From: Umbelopsis isabellina
Taxonomy: Eukaryota > Mucoromycota > Umbelopsidomycetes > Umbelopsidales > Umbelopsidaceae
Length of the DNA: 64,000 nucleotides
Assembly: GCA_016758905.1 (NCBI GenBank)
Contig: JAEPQZ010000016.1
Coordinates: 372,001-436,000, forward strand
Direction of reading: 5' to 3'
Part shown: positions 10,902 to 22,672 of the stretch, one piece after another
Numbering within the stretch: position 1 is the stretch's first letter
Layout: every line of letters begins with the position of its first letter
The notes under the pieces: generated by a model
Database searches by the model: none
What the model was told of the DNA's origin: nothing
The model's input: the letters and a program-made list of their open reading frames with translations, nothing else
Position numbers and translations under genes: made by a program

Positions 10902-13900
10902 ATGGATAACAATGAGTTACAGCTACTAGGTAGGAAGACTACCTCGCAAATGTTATACTCATTCAGTCACTTACAGACATTCTCAATACAGAGGCAGTAG
11001 AGTTGAGGTTGGCCATGTCGGAAACCGATGCTCAGTTGGAAAAGAATGTTGGAAACTTTATTGTTCCTGTTCTCCTTAAACTGAGCAGTTCCAGCGAGGT
11101 CGTGCGCAAAAAGGTATGAGTTATATTAGTTTAGGGCTAGGTGTTTACAAGTGCTGATGTAATTCAATACCAGGTTACTGTTATCCTCGCTCATATCAAT
11201 AAGCGAGTCAAGCCAAATACCCAGATTAAACTTCCATTTGAAGCTTTATTGAACCAGTACAATGATCCAAATGTCGGCGCCTTCGTGAAAAACTTTACAA
11301 TCATATACTTGGACATGGCATATAGTCGCCTAGCTGCCGAGGAGGCTGCCAAATTTATTCCAAGATTGTTACCTGGCATTTCGAAACGACCTGCTGCTCA
11401 GCGTATCACCATACTTCATATGGCCCTGCCTGTAAGTAAACGATTGAGTAACGTCGTAGGTGTATATAAATCTAAATAATGGAACTCCAGGTTTTGAGCA
11501 AGTTTAAAATGGAAGCAAGTGAATATAGGGTGGCAAGGACAGAACTATTCAAGTTTGATCAGAATCCTGGCGACTTGAAAGTCATTTTGTCGTTCTTCTT
11601 GGACGTCATGATGTATCAAGCCCAAACAATTGATCAGAAGCGTATCACAGCACAGACTCGATCACCAGAATCGGCAACTGCTTCATCAAGCCCTATAACT
11701 TCCAACGACTCAACGTCACAATTACCAAATGGATTAAGTGCTCTCGCAGTGTCCGAGATAACTAGAGAGGGAAAGGTGCAGTGGACATCAAGCAAACTAG
11801 CGGAGGCTAAGGTAACGTTAATGATGTTATGAGCTAAAAACGACGGTTGGTTAGCTAAACGATAATTATATAGACCGGGATCCTGAAGTTCCTGATGACA
11901 GACGCATTTATCGATGGTGAACGCTTGAATCACTTTATCATTGGAGCCTGTGACCCCAATGACGGTGTTGTATCTCTTAGTGAAGATGGCTTGAGACGTT
12001 GGGTTTCTACTGCTGACTTTGAGAATACCCAAACTATCTCTGGTTTATATACGTTGTACTTAGGCTCAAAGGCGGCTAATTCAGCCAGTGTTAAATTTGC
12101 AAGACAGCCGGGTACCAATGCTGTGAAGCTACGAGTCATACAGTATCTTAGTCGATCAATTCTGGCTACGAATATGGTAGCACAAATGCTTCAAGTGCTA
12201 TTTGATGGACTTTATGGCGAGAAAACCACCAACAGATTACAGCAATCCGCCATGACCTTTGTGCAGTGGGTCGCTCGAATGGCCGATCCTGCGAAGTTGG
12301 AGACAGTTGCACCAGTAATCATATCTGGTCTGTTGAAATCTATTGACTCCAACAAGGGAGTGGCTGGACATGAAGCTGAGGCTGTAAGAGGTTATGCCTA
12401 TGTAGCATGTGGTTTGATAGCAAAGAAAGTGCCCAGCATTGCTCGAAATGATGTGTCGATTGTTCAAATGTTTTTCAAAAACATGGAAGAAGAACCTCTG
12501 AACGTTCGTGTGTATATCCAAGATGCATTGTCGTCGATGATTGACGTGTACAAAAGCCAAGATACTTCAGCTGAAATCAGAGAAAAATTGGACGAACTCC
12601 TGCTATCAAGTGTTGAGAAGCATAATACAAGCACCATATATGTTGCACTAAAGTATGCCAACGCTATCTACCCCTTCTCATCGGTATTTGCTAGATATAT
12701 CTGCTTACTAGGAAGCTCATCAACAGCCACCAAATTGGAAGTTCGTGATGAAGCATCCAAGGGTCTCCGCCCTTTCATCCATCACGAAAATGAATTGACA
12801 GAGACACCAAGCTCATTCCCTGCATCTGTATTTCCAGACTTTGTGGAAATGATCGAGTATATTACGAACCACCGTCCTCACGAAAATTACAGTTATTACT
12901 CCAAAAGCCAAAGTCTCCATGGATTCCCTGTGGAAGTGTACACTGAAATATTGAAGTTCTTGCGAACAGTTTTAGTAGTCACTGCCAATGGAGACAACCT
13001 CATCATTGACGAGACTATCGAGGAGAAAGTGGATGATGGTATGAACGAGAATCCTGTCATCCGCAACAACTTTGCTGCTATGATACATTCGTGGTGGGAA
13101 GAAGGCGAAGGCAGTCGAAACAGACAAGCTCTTGACAAGTGGTTACGTTTGATACGAAACGCATTAGATCACGATGTTCAAGATGCTATTCTTCAAGCTA
13201 AAGCATCAACATGCCTTTTAGAGATGATTTCTCTTGGACCAACAACCGTTTCCAGGGCGTTCTCGGACAAATTAGAGTTCTTCAAGGGCTTTTTAGCATC
13301 ACAAAAGATCGAAACAAGAGCTTCATTTGCTCATATATTTGGCATTATTGGAAGTGAACAGGATATTTCTGATCAGCAAGTCCAGGATAACCTAACTGAG
13401 CTCACGAGCATTATTCAGAAACCACAAACCAGTGCTACATCTCAAGAAAACTTGAATAGGAAGCATGGATCCATCCTATGTGCAGGTTTTCTTATATCAA
13501 GATGCCTTTACCGTGGACGCCATATTTCTGAGAGCTTTGTTAAGGAATGCTTAATGGCAATCATTGAACTCCTCGATCTTCAGCAGAACGTATCAAACAC
13601 TAATTTTATCGCTGCTTCAGAACAAGCGCTGCAAGAGGTTTCTAGATTTACTGAATTGCCATTCCCAAGAGGTGAAGCTAATGAAGATGACAGTAAGAAG
13701 GAAGCCGAAAGTGATGTAAACGCCATGGATGTAGACAAAGATACTGTTGAGCATATGACACAATTCAAGGTCATCCGCAAATTAGCGAGCATCGTCAAGT
13801 CTTCTCAGGATAGCAAACTACAAGAACGGGCATTACTTGCTCTTGGCAATATAGGCATGAGTTTGACAGATGGTGGTGACCTCCTTGAGCTGATTATGAC

Positions 13901-16900
13901 TACCGTATATAATTCTGCCGACTCTAAGCAGGTGGAATTGGCTTTCGCAGCTGGTGAAGCTTTCTCATACATTGTTAACGGATGGAATTCAGAAGCTATT
14001 GTCAAGTTCAAGGATATCAGCGATGTCACCGATCCTCAACTGTGGAACGCCGAGGAGGTTCAACGACGAAATGAAATCTTGAATGCTTTGCTGGATACGA
14101 TATTCAGCAAATATGTAAAAAGTCCTCGAGCATGGTATCGCAAAGCTGCATGTACTTGGATTTTGTGTTTGGTCAAGTTCTGCAAGAACAATGATATTGT
14201 AAAGAACAATTTGCGCCGAATCCACGCATCCTTGTCCGGTCTACTCGCTGATCGTGATGATTTCACTCAGGAGCTTGCTTCCAATTGTTTAGGACTCATC
14301 TATGAGACTGGTGATAAGGATGTGAAAGATGATTTGCTACGATCACTGGTGGGGACTTTCACCGAAGGACGTACTATCCAAGCTCAATCTCTTACTGGAG
14401 ATACTGTTCTTTTCGAAGCCGGAGCCGTTGGCAATGCTCCTGATGGCTCCCAAATTTCCACATATAAGGAATTGTGTTCTCTTGCTTCAGACCTTAACCA
14501 GCCTGATCTGGTTTACAAATTCATGAATCTTGCGAATCATAACGTGATGTGGGCATCCCGAAGAGGTGCTGCTTTTGGTTTCCAGTCGTTGATGGCACAT
14601 GCAGAAAAGGAGCTCGAGCCTTACTTAGCCAAATTGATTCCCAAACTGTATCGTTATCAATTCGATCCCAACCCAAAGATTAACGACACCATGAAGCAAA
14701 TTTGGAAGGCACTTGTCAAAGACCCAAAGAAAAGCATTGATCAATATTATGAGCAAATCATGGAGGATTTGATCGACGGTTTGGGTAATCGCCTGTGGCG
14801 TGTCCGTGAAGGCTGTTGTAGAGCAGTGACGGATATTCTCCAGGGACGTCATTTGTACCAATTAGAGCCGTATTTAGAAGTCTTATGGAAGATGTGTTTC
14901 AGAACCCTTGACGATGTAAAAGAATCAGTGCGTCAAGCAGCCTTGGCGACATGCAAGAACCTCAGTCGCATGACAGTGCGGTACTGTGACCCCACTGTAG
15001 TCTCCCAGCAAGATGGAGCAAAGGTGATGAAGATTGTCATCCCATACCTTTTAGAGCAAGGAATCGTTTCCACCGCTGCAGATGTCCAAAAGTTTACTTT
15101 GGATACGCTTCTGCGTGTATGCAACACTGGCGCCATTCTACTGAAGCCTCACGTGCCAACTATCATCGATACATTACTTCAATCATTGTCATGTAAGTTG
15201 TGACAAATTGATCTGTTGATAGTTGACGTTATTTACTGACATATATGATTTCATAGCCCTTGAACCTCAGGAATTGAATTACCTCAGCTTCCATACGGAA
15301 TCATACAATATCTCTCAAGATCAGGTAAGCCTTGTGTTTCAAATTCCATTGTAATTGACATTTTGTTGGTTGACCCCATTTTTTATTTACAGCTTGATAG
15401 TGCTCGTTTGATGGGTACGAGGAATTCTCCCATGATGGAAGGCATCGAGCAGTGTATAAAGCAAATTGACGAAGAAGTTATGAACGAGCTTGCACCAAGA
15501 GTTTTGCATATCATTCGCACTGGAACTGGGCTGCCTACCAAGGTGTTTTTTTGATTAAATTTGTATGGGAAACACTACATTTTTTATGAACCTTGTTAAC
15601 ATGCATATTTACAGGCTGGATGTGCACGTTTCATCGCTTCAATGTGTATGGGTAGAAAGATGGCATTCCAGCCACATGCGGATAACTTTTTGAAAGCTTT
15701 ATCAGGAGCAGTGCAAGACAGGAATGCCACCATTCGCAAGTCGTGGGCTACTGCCGTCGGTTATGTCTGCCAATTATCAAGCCAGCAGAAGACGATAGCT
15801 TTTATCAAGCATATCAAAAAAATATATGTGGAGGAAGATGGTAAGCTTATTTATGAAGTTATCAACCATAGATGAGACCATGAAACGTTAACATTGCAAC
15901 AGATGATGATGCTCGTATCGTCAGTGCTATAACGTTAGGAGAGATGTGTAAATTCGCACCGGATAAGATGACTTCCATCGCTGGCGAAGTGGTGCCTGTT
16001 ATCTTCTTTGGCGAGCATGACACTGATAGCGGTACCGCTGAGTGCTGGAAACTTGCCTGGGAGAGTCTAACATCTGGCACAAGAAGCATGATAACGCTCT
16101 ATCTTGACGAGATCATCGATTTCTTGCAACCCCATTTGAATTCGCAATATTGGAGAATGAAGCAGACGGCAGCTTTGACCATTGCTGACCTCTGCAAAAG
16201 CGAAACAAAATCCATGGGCTCGCATGTGAACAAGGTTATGCCCATCATGGTGACGACTCTCAATTCTCGTTATTGGGCAGGTAAAGAGACGGTGCTGGAT
16301 GCGTTTGTTCAACTATGCATTTCTTCACCGGCTTGGTTCGATGCCAAAGACGCCAACCCTTCACTTCAAGATGTATATACTGTAAGTCACCCTACATTTG
16401 TCATTCTTACATACTCTACAAGCAGTGGCTTATTGTACTATTATAGATCTTGAAGCGCGAAAGCAAGCGTAACAACCGGTCGTACAAGCGCCACGCTCTA
16501 AGCTCACTGACTTTGTTCCTGGACAAATATGGTAACAGCTTGAATGTATACGAAGATGCATTTAGCTATCTAGAGCCACTTTGTCTGTTGGACATTGAAG
16601 AAGAGGATCTCGATGAAGAAACTGATCGACCCTTGCTATTAATGATTAAAGCCAATGCATTTAAAGCGCTTTTGTCAGCTTTCCGGCCACACGTTTACGA
16701 AGACCAAAGTAGGTTGCCACTTTCTGCATGTGATCGCCATGTGCTTCTGACATTTACCACTGTTCACTGTAGTCAAAGACATTTTGCCCTTGAGTGACAT
16801 GCTAACTAAAAACATCGATGGATATGTATGGAACGTTCAGTTGGCTATAATTGAATCCCTGCAGACTTTCATCCACCGAGTACCGGCAAAGGCATGGACG

Positions 16901-17232
16901 AGTAATATTGCCGACACGGTGACTGAAGCATGCTGGACCAGTTTGTTCAATATGAAATACTCAGCCATACGAACAGCAGCTATGAAGGCTATGACAAGCA
17001 TTATTCACAGCTTGAAAGGTAAGCAGGGTTTTTCAGTCGGAATGGCTAAATGGATTTTACGCTGACAGAACACTTATTTCCGATTCCCGCCTCAAACTCA
17101 GATACCAACTTGATAAATGCCAACCGAAAATCCAGCTTCTTAGCCAAAAGTGAATCTTATTTAACGCGAGAGGTTAACAATGCTCTCAAGGAAGACATAA
17201 AGCAGTTAAACTTGATAGTAGAAGGATGGTAG
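10902..17232 (+). CDS. ECM29: ECM29-type proteasome adaptor/scaffold (HEAT repeats)
   Basis: Twelve exons (10902-10929, 10977-11113, 11174-11431, 11491-11811, 11874-15192, 15257-15324, 15393-15542, 15615-15840, 15903-16381, 16447-16708, 16773-17018, 17069-17232) join in phase to about 1885 residues, close to yeast Ecm29 (1868). The protein is almost wholly alpha-helical HEAT-like repeats. Recognisable blocks are the N-terminal LRLAMSETDAQLEKNV and VVRKKVTVILAHINKR regions and, in the C-terminal half, NHNVMWASRRGAAFGF, LWRVREGCCRAVTDILQGR and GLPTKAGCARFI. Ecm29 binds the 26S proteasome, monitors its assembly and tethers it to other cellular compartments. The 3.3 kb fifth exon contrasts with the short exons around it. 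The three in-phase Asp codons at the exon 9 start are normal. No disrupted frame was found. Confidence 0.93.
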
Positions 17233-17269
17233 TTAGCCCTTCCACGCCGTTATCATGGGCGTTTAGAGT

Positions 17270-17275
17270 CACGTG
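17270..17275. promoter_or_regulatory. CACGTG palindrome upstream of malate dehydrogenase
   Basis: CACGTG lies 137 bp before the malate dehydrogenase ATG and 38 bp after the ECM29 stop. It is a bHLH-type core site. Assignment is positional. Confidence 0.35.
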
Positions 17276-17411
17276 CACTGGGCCGGGGTAAACGCAGAAA
17301 AAAAATAAAACCTTGGAAACAAAATAAAAGTCCGCGATATGTTATTTTACGGGTAAAAGTGATTGGGAGATGGGTTGAGCTTTCTCTTCTTCGTTTTTCA
17401 ACTTCTTTACA

Positions 17412-18894
17412 ATGTTTGCCGCTACCCGTGCCTTCACCTCCATCGCTGCTAAGCGCACCTTCTCCACCTCTGCTGCCAATCTCTCCAAGGTTGCTGTCCT
17501 TGGTGCTGCCGGTGGTATCGGTCAACCCCTTTCCCTGTTGCTCAAGAACAACACCAAGGTCACTGACCTCTCCTTGTACGATATTGTCAACTCCCCCGGT
17601 GTTGCTGCTGATTTGAGGTATGTAGAGTTATGTGTGTAGTGACATAGTGTTTGGTCTGTCTTGTTAACAGGACAACTTTGTTTAATAGCCACATCAACAC
17701 CAACTCCAAGGTAACTTGAGTAACTGCACGAAAAACAACTGTATTAGACGCGGTAGGGCTGATATTTTGTCTTGTACAGGTCACTGGATACGGCCCTGAG
17801 AACGACGGTCTTAAGAAGGCTCTTGAAGGTTCCGAGATCGTTGTCATCCCCGCTGGTGTCCCCAGAAAGCCCGTGAGTAATCTTACGTTGAACTGACACA
17901 AACATCATCACACTTTCTGTATGAAGACTAACGATGTGGATGTTTAGGGTATGACCCGTGATGATCTTTTCAACACTAACGCCAGCATTGTCCGTGACCT
18001 TGCTGAGGCCTGCGCCAAGTAAGTATCATAAGGAAGAGGTATTTAGAGTGTTGGTGGGGTGGGGAGGGGGGAATTTTTTAGATCGTAGCTTGCGGCGGCT
18101 TGCTAGGACTTTAATCCTGATAAGATTTTTTTTATCATATTATCGTACTACGAAAATTTACTGACTTTCGACCGGTTATTTAGGCACTGCCCCAAGGCTA
18201 ACTTCCTCATCATCTCCAACCCGGTCAATTCCACTGTTCCTATCTTCGCTGAGGTCCTCAAGAAGGCTGGCGTCTACAACCCCAAGCGTCTTTTCGGTGT
18301 CACCACCCTTGACGTTGTCCGTGCCTCTCGTTTCGTCTCTGAGGTCAAGGCTAAGGACCCTAAGGATGTTAAGGTCACTGTTATTGGTGGTCACTCCGGT
18401 GTCACCATTGTTCCCCTTCTGTCCCAAACTGGTGAGAAGTTCTCCAAGGATGAGCTCGATGCTCTTACCAACCGTATCCAATTCGGTGGTGATGAAGTTG
18501 TCAAGGCCAAGGTAAATAACCATATAAAGTTTATCATGCATGAGTTTATTTAATACCTACCTATGAAACTGAACACGTTTCTACTTGTTTTACTTAGAAC
18601 GGTACCGGTTCCGCTACCCTCTCCATGGCTTTCGCTGGTGCTCGTTTCACTGACAGCCTTCTCGATGCTCAACAAGGCAAGAAGGGTGTTGTTGAGCCTA
18701 CCTTTGTTGAGTCTCCCATCTATGCCGACCAAGGTGTTGAGTTCTTCGCTACCAACGTTGAGCTTGGTCCCAACGGTGTCGAGAAGATCCACCCCATCGG
18801 TGAGACTTCCGACTACGAGAAGGATCTCATCACCAAGTGCCTTGAGGACTTGAAGAAGAACATTGCCAAGGGAAAGTCTTTCGTCAAGGCTTAA
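17412..18894 (+). CDS. Malate dehydrogenase, mitochondrial
   Basis: Six exons (17412-17617, 17689-17710, 17780-17872, 17948-18018, 18184-18511, 18598-18894) give 338 residues, the usual length. Residues 1-25 form an Arg/Ser/Ala presequence without acidic residues. The NAD-binding motif GAAGGIGQP follows, then [18 protein letters not shown], the NPVNSTVP block, [11 protein letters not shown] and the active-site [11 protein letters not shown]. The enzyme interconverts malate and oxaloacetate with NAD in the matrix (TCA cycle). Coding sequence is strongly biased to C-ending codons and AAG, unlike neighbours, as expected for a highly expressed gene. The fourth intron (165 nt) is unusually long and carries a G-rich run. 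The second exon has only 22 nt. Confidence 0.96.
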
Positions 18895-19252
18895 ACTGAG
18901 TTGTCTCAAAACGATAATCCAATCCAATCCAAACTACATGATTTCAATTTTTAAAAGAAAAAATAACCACATCATTAAAATAAATTGAGGTGCAATGGAT
19001 TTTGCATTACACTAATAACGCTGTGGAGTTCTGTTGTCATTGTGCGTCGTGTGATGATATATGCGGGATGTAGCTGTTCTATAACGCGAGACATTCCGTA
19101 CTGTAATTTCAAGCATAGTCTCCAAAACCTGTTAAATCCTGTTCTAACTATTATGCTGAATGTTATATAAAGGCAACAACATATGAACCTACTTATCATC
19201 TATGTAAATCAAACAGAGTCATTTCAATTTGCTTTCAGATCAATCCTGCAGC
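18895..19252. other. Intergenic, malate dehydrogenase to METTL14-like gene
   Basis: This 358 bp spacer holds 3' UTR sequence and the next promoter. A TTTCAG just before 19240 could be the acceptor of a 5' UTR intron of the METTL14-like gene. No coding signal was seen. Confidence 0.5.
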
Positions 19253-21054
19253 ATGGAAGATCGAAATTTGATAATCGAAAATGATATTCGAAAGGTGCAA
19301 CAGACCAAACATTGTTTGAGGGGCAAACTAGAACAAAACAAGCGTGAGAGGCTAAGAAAATGTCGAGAGGCAGGTATCCTAGATCATTGGCGACGACAGC
19401 AGAAAAACAAAACGAAACATCATAGCTGCTCGAAAATGATAACCCTTTCTAAGCCAATGTTGGCATCAAGCAATGCAGTCAACGATCGTTCATTCAGCCA
19501 AGTTAACCAACATCAAACTTCTGAGCGTTGTGAAGTTAATGAGTCTGCTGAAAGTTTCAACCGAAAGTATCCAGAGCTATTAGGTGATACATCTGTACGT
19601 AATCAACCTCAAGAATTGGCAGCCTCACACGATGCTCTGCACAATCGTGAGTTCCACAACGACTATTCGCAGCACTTTGTTGACAGCGGACAACGTCCGC
19701 AAAATTATATCAGAAGTACCAGTCTAATTACTCGGTTCAATGAGTAAGTCCCTCGTGACTGATTGATTATAAAGCTTGAGTTGAGTTATATTGTGTCAAA
19801 GGTATCCAAAGTTACAAGAGTTGATTGCGGCCAAAGATAACCTAATTAATGCAGCAGCTGGGAACCCATGGGCCCTGAAAGCCGATCTGCGAAAGCTGGA
19901 TCTTCAGCAGCTACAGTGCAGATTTGACGTTATTATCGTAGACCCGCCCTGGGAAGAGTATGTGAAGTAGAAATACCAAAAGGAGAAGGAAAAATGCAAC
20001 AGTTTTAATATAAGATCAAATTGCAGATACTGTCGGCGTTCGGTAGCTACAGCATTTGCTTCCCAAGATATCTGGACTTACAGCGATGTAGCAAGGCTCA
20101 ATATTGAAGCGGTGGCAGCTAATCCATCTTTCATTTGGATATGGTGTGGTAATGCCGAAAATGTCAGTCGAGGAAGACAGTTGCTGGTGAAGTGGGGGTA
20201 CAGGAGATGTGAGGATTTAATTTGGGTCAAAACCAATAGAAACTCCAAGGTAGCTACGAGCAGCCATTGTAACAAACGTGGTAAAACCGAAGCAGCTCAT
20301 TTACAAATTTAGGGATCTCGTATCGTGAGTGAGAGCGAGATATTGCAGCACTCCAAGGAACACTGCCTCATGGGTATTAAAGGAACAGTGCGTAGAAGTA
20401 CCGACGGTCATTTCATTCACTGCAACGTCGATACAGATGTTATCGTTTCCGAAGAGCAACCTGAGAATGGTACATGTTCTGTTTTCAAACCGGTAATACA
20501 CACTATGGGGCTTTTATTAACAAATCACTGCTTTTAGACACCAGGAAACCAGATGAGCTTTATCACATCATCGAGCACTTTTGTCTTGGGAAACGTCGAC
20601 TTGAATTGTTTGGAGAGGTGAAGAATTAATGGTGCGGGTGATAAATGCATATATACATCAACTAATCGAAATCGCTAGGAGCATAATCTCAGACCAGGTT
20701 GGTTGACGGTAGGCTGCGATCTGCCTTATAGCAATTTCACATCGGCTGCTTATAAGGAGCAATTTTTGAATGGACACTTGTTGCGAAGCACTTCCAGTAA
20801 GTCGATCGTTGTTTATTGATTATATCAATCATAGTCAACCTAAGTATCAACTGCAACATGAAGGGATTGAAGTGTTACGACCAAAATCTCCACCTCCGCG
20901 AGATCCCCAGCGGAAACAGTCTGTAAAGAAGCCATACATGTCAGAAGTTCCTCTCTCACAACCTCCTCCGCATTGGCCAATGATATATCCTTTCCCTATG
21001 CCCTTACCAATGCCGCAAGTTACAATGCAATCAAGCATGATGTATCCTCCTTAG
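19253..21054 (+). CDS. METTL14-like MT-A70 family protein (m6A methyltransferase subunit)
   Basis: Seven exons (19253-19743, 19802-19957, 20027-20249, 20313-20469, 20538-20617, 20679-20796, 20864-21054) give about 471 residues (human METTL14 has 456). An Arg/Lys-rich N-terminal region of about 160 residues precedes the MT-A70 core: [13 protein letters not shown] at 205-217, [50 protein letters not shown] and RPGWLTVG. These blocks match METTL14/Kar4 rather than METTL3. The C terminus after LRPKSPPP is Pro/Met-rich. METTL14 partners METTL3 in mRNA adenine methylation and in animals carries EPPL in place of DPPW; here DPPW is intact. Exon 4 and exon 7 borders were set by homology. A role in DNA 6mA complexes of early fungi is an alternative. 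Confidence 0.88.
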
Positions 21055-21233
21055 TAGTTCAAAGCAATACGCCTTACACCCACCAGATAGTGTGAATTCA
21101 TCATCGTAACGCATGATGCGTAGTATCTTTAATAGTAGAACTCCATTTTTATATCATAAAACAAAAAAGAACATTTTCTCCAAAGAGGTTCGAATATATA
21201 CAGTGTGTTGGGAGAAACAAGTCATTAAAAGAT

Positions 21234-22333
21234 CTAATTCTCCTTCTTCAAACTTATTCCAGCGATAGAGGGTCCGGTTTGACTTTTTGCTACATTGACA
21301 GCTTGAAGTCTGGTTTGGTGATTCGCGGGTACTACTGGCTTCCTGAGCGACCGCACTTCATCAGAGGCAAATCCAGGAATGCGAATGTTCCAATTACGTT
21401 CTGGTAAAAACCAATAGAACAGATGAAAGATCAGTAAAATGCGCACATCAAATGAAACGCGAATCATTAACTAACCTAGGTGCAATTGTAAATCCTTCAC
21501 TTCCAACGTATCAGATTTTCTGTGCTTGGCCAGGCGACAAGCAAAAGTAGTGACAGACTCAATGAATTCATCAGCAATCTCCAATAGAATCTATAGCATA
21601 GTTGGTAAGACAAGTCAACTGAGGAGACGAATAAAATTGTTGGACTGTACTTACATCTTCCACTTCTGGCTCCAGTCGCTCATTGGGATCAATTTGTCCA
21701 ACCAACTCCTGTATCTTTCTCTTCCCAAGCACTTGATTGCTGTCGCCATCAAAACCAGCTTGCTTATGTGTCGAGGTGGGTACAACACCAGTAGGCGTAG
21801 AGACAGCTTCACTAGGTTGAGGCACATTACTGGCAGGATTAAAAGGGTATAGCTGTGCTTTGGCGCTGACAGGCGTTGTAGGAACAGACTTGTTTTGTTC
21901 ACTGCCTTGGCCAGCATTTGGGATGGCTACCTTTGCTCGTTGCTGATTAGCTGCTGCAGCTAAAAAAAACAACGTGAGCATTTCAAACAGACATGAAAAA
22001 AAAACCTGGTTCAATCAACTTACTGGCCATGGCAGCGTTTTGCGCTTGGTGTAGCTGCTGTGCATACTGTTGTTGTTGCTGTAAATTGATTTGCTGTCCT
22101 GGCCGCATTTGGGATGCAAACTGCGCTGATATGTTATTCAGTAAAGTCTGGAACATGGTGATCTTTTCCTGGTAGTCTTTTTCTTGAGTCTGCAGGCTCT
22201 CTCGTTCTTCAGCGGTAATATTGGGTTTCTGCAGTTGACTACGCAGGTTACCGAGATAGCCAGTGTAGATTTTCAGAGCCTGCTGATACTGCTGAATCAT
22301 ATTAGGAGGTGTTTGTTGCTGAGGTTGCGACAT
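21234..22333 (-). CDS. TAF12: TAF12, histone-fold subunit of TFIID/SAGA
   Basis: Four exons (22333-22024, 21959-21655, 21590-21476, 21400-21234) give about 298 residues. The N-terminal half is Gln-rich with a coiled segment ([18 protein letters not shown] region). The histone fold starts at [21 protein letters not shown] and continues through [38 protein letters not shown] and NWNIRIPGF, the diagnostic TAF12 ending. TAF12 pairs with TAF4 in TFIID and with Ada1 in SAGA as an H2B-like partner. The last 50 residues are a basic, unstructured tail ending SLKKEN. It is transcribed away from SURF6, which lies upstream on the same strand. Confidence 0.93.
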
Positions 22334-22672
22334 GGCGAATTAAATATTGTATATGCCGGTTTTGTTGTTTGTGTCTGCTATATCTCTGTTATTGAAGACA
22401 AGAGTCTTTTGTATTTGCAGAGATCAAACCACAGCTGTCGAATAAATTCAGGCTATTGAAACTTTCAAAGTCGAACGCGAGAAGAGCGTTGAGATGGAGT
22501 GGATACGTCATCAATTTTATGAAGTTTTTATTGTATAATTACAAATACAGGGTTTTGACAGTAAATGTGAGCAAGAACGTTGTTAAAATGCAGGTTTGTG
22601 AGTGGAAAATGACAAACGAAAAACTAATAACTTTAAGGGATTATGAAAGAATGCATTGGGCAATAGATCAGA

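Noticed and set aside
10667-10912. Minus-strand frame of 81 codons upstream of ECM29
   Set aside because: It begins at a TTG, not ATG, and overlaps the ECM29 promoter and first exon.
18176-18927. Two antisense frames over malate dehydrogenase exons
   Set aside because: Same cause: strong codon bias on the sense strand keeps the opposite frame open. No family similarity.
20864-20960. Apparent frameshift in the METTL14-like gene around 20797
   Set aside because: A 67 nt intron with GTAAGT and an AAG acceptor restores the frame exactly at the conserved LRPKSPPP block, so no frameshift is needed.
21186-21196. GGTTCGAAT resembling a tRNA B box
   Set aside because: Flanking bases cannot form a T stem or an acceptor stem, and no A box lies at the right distance.
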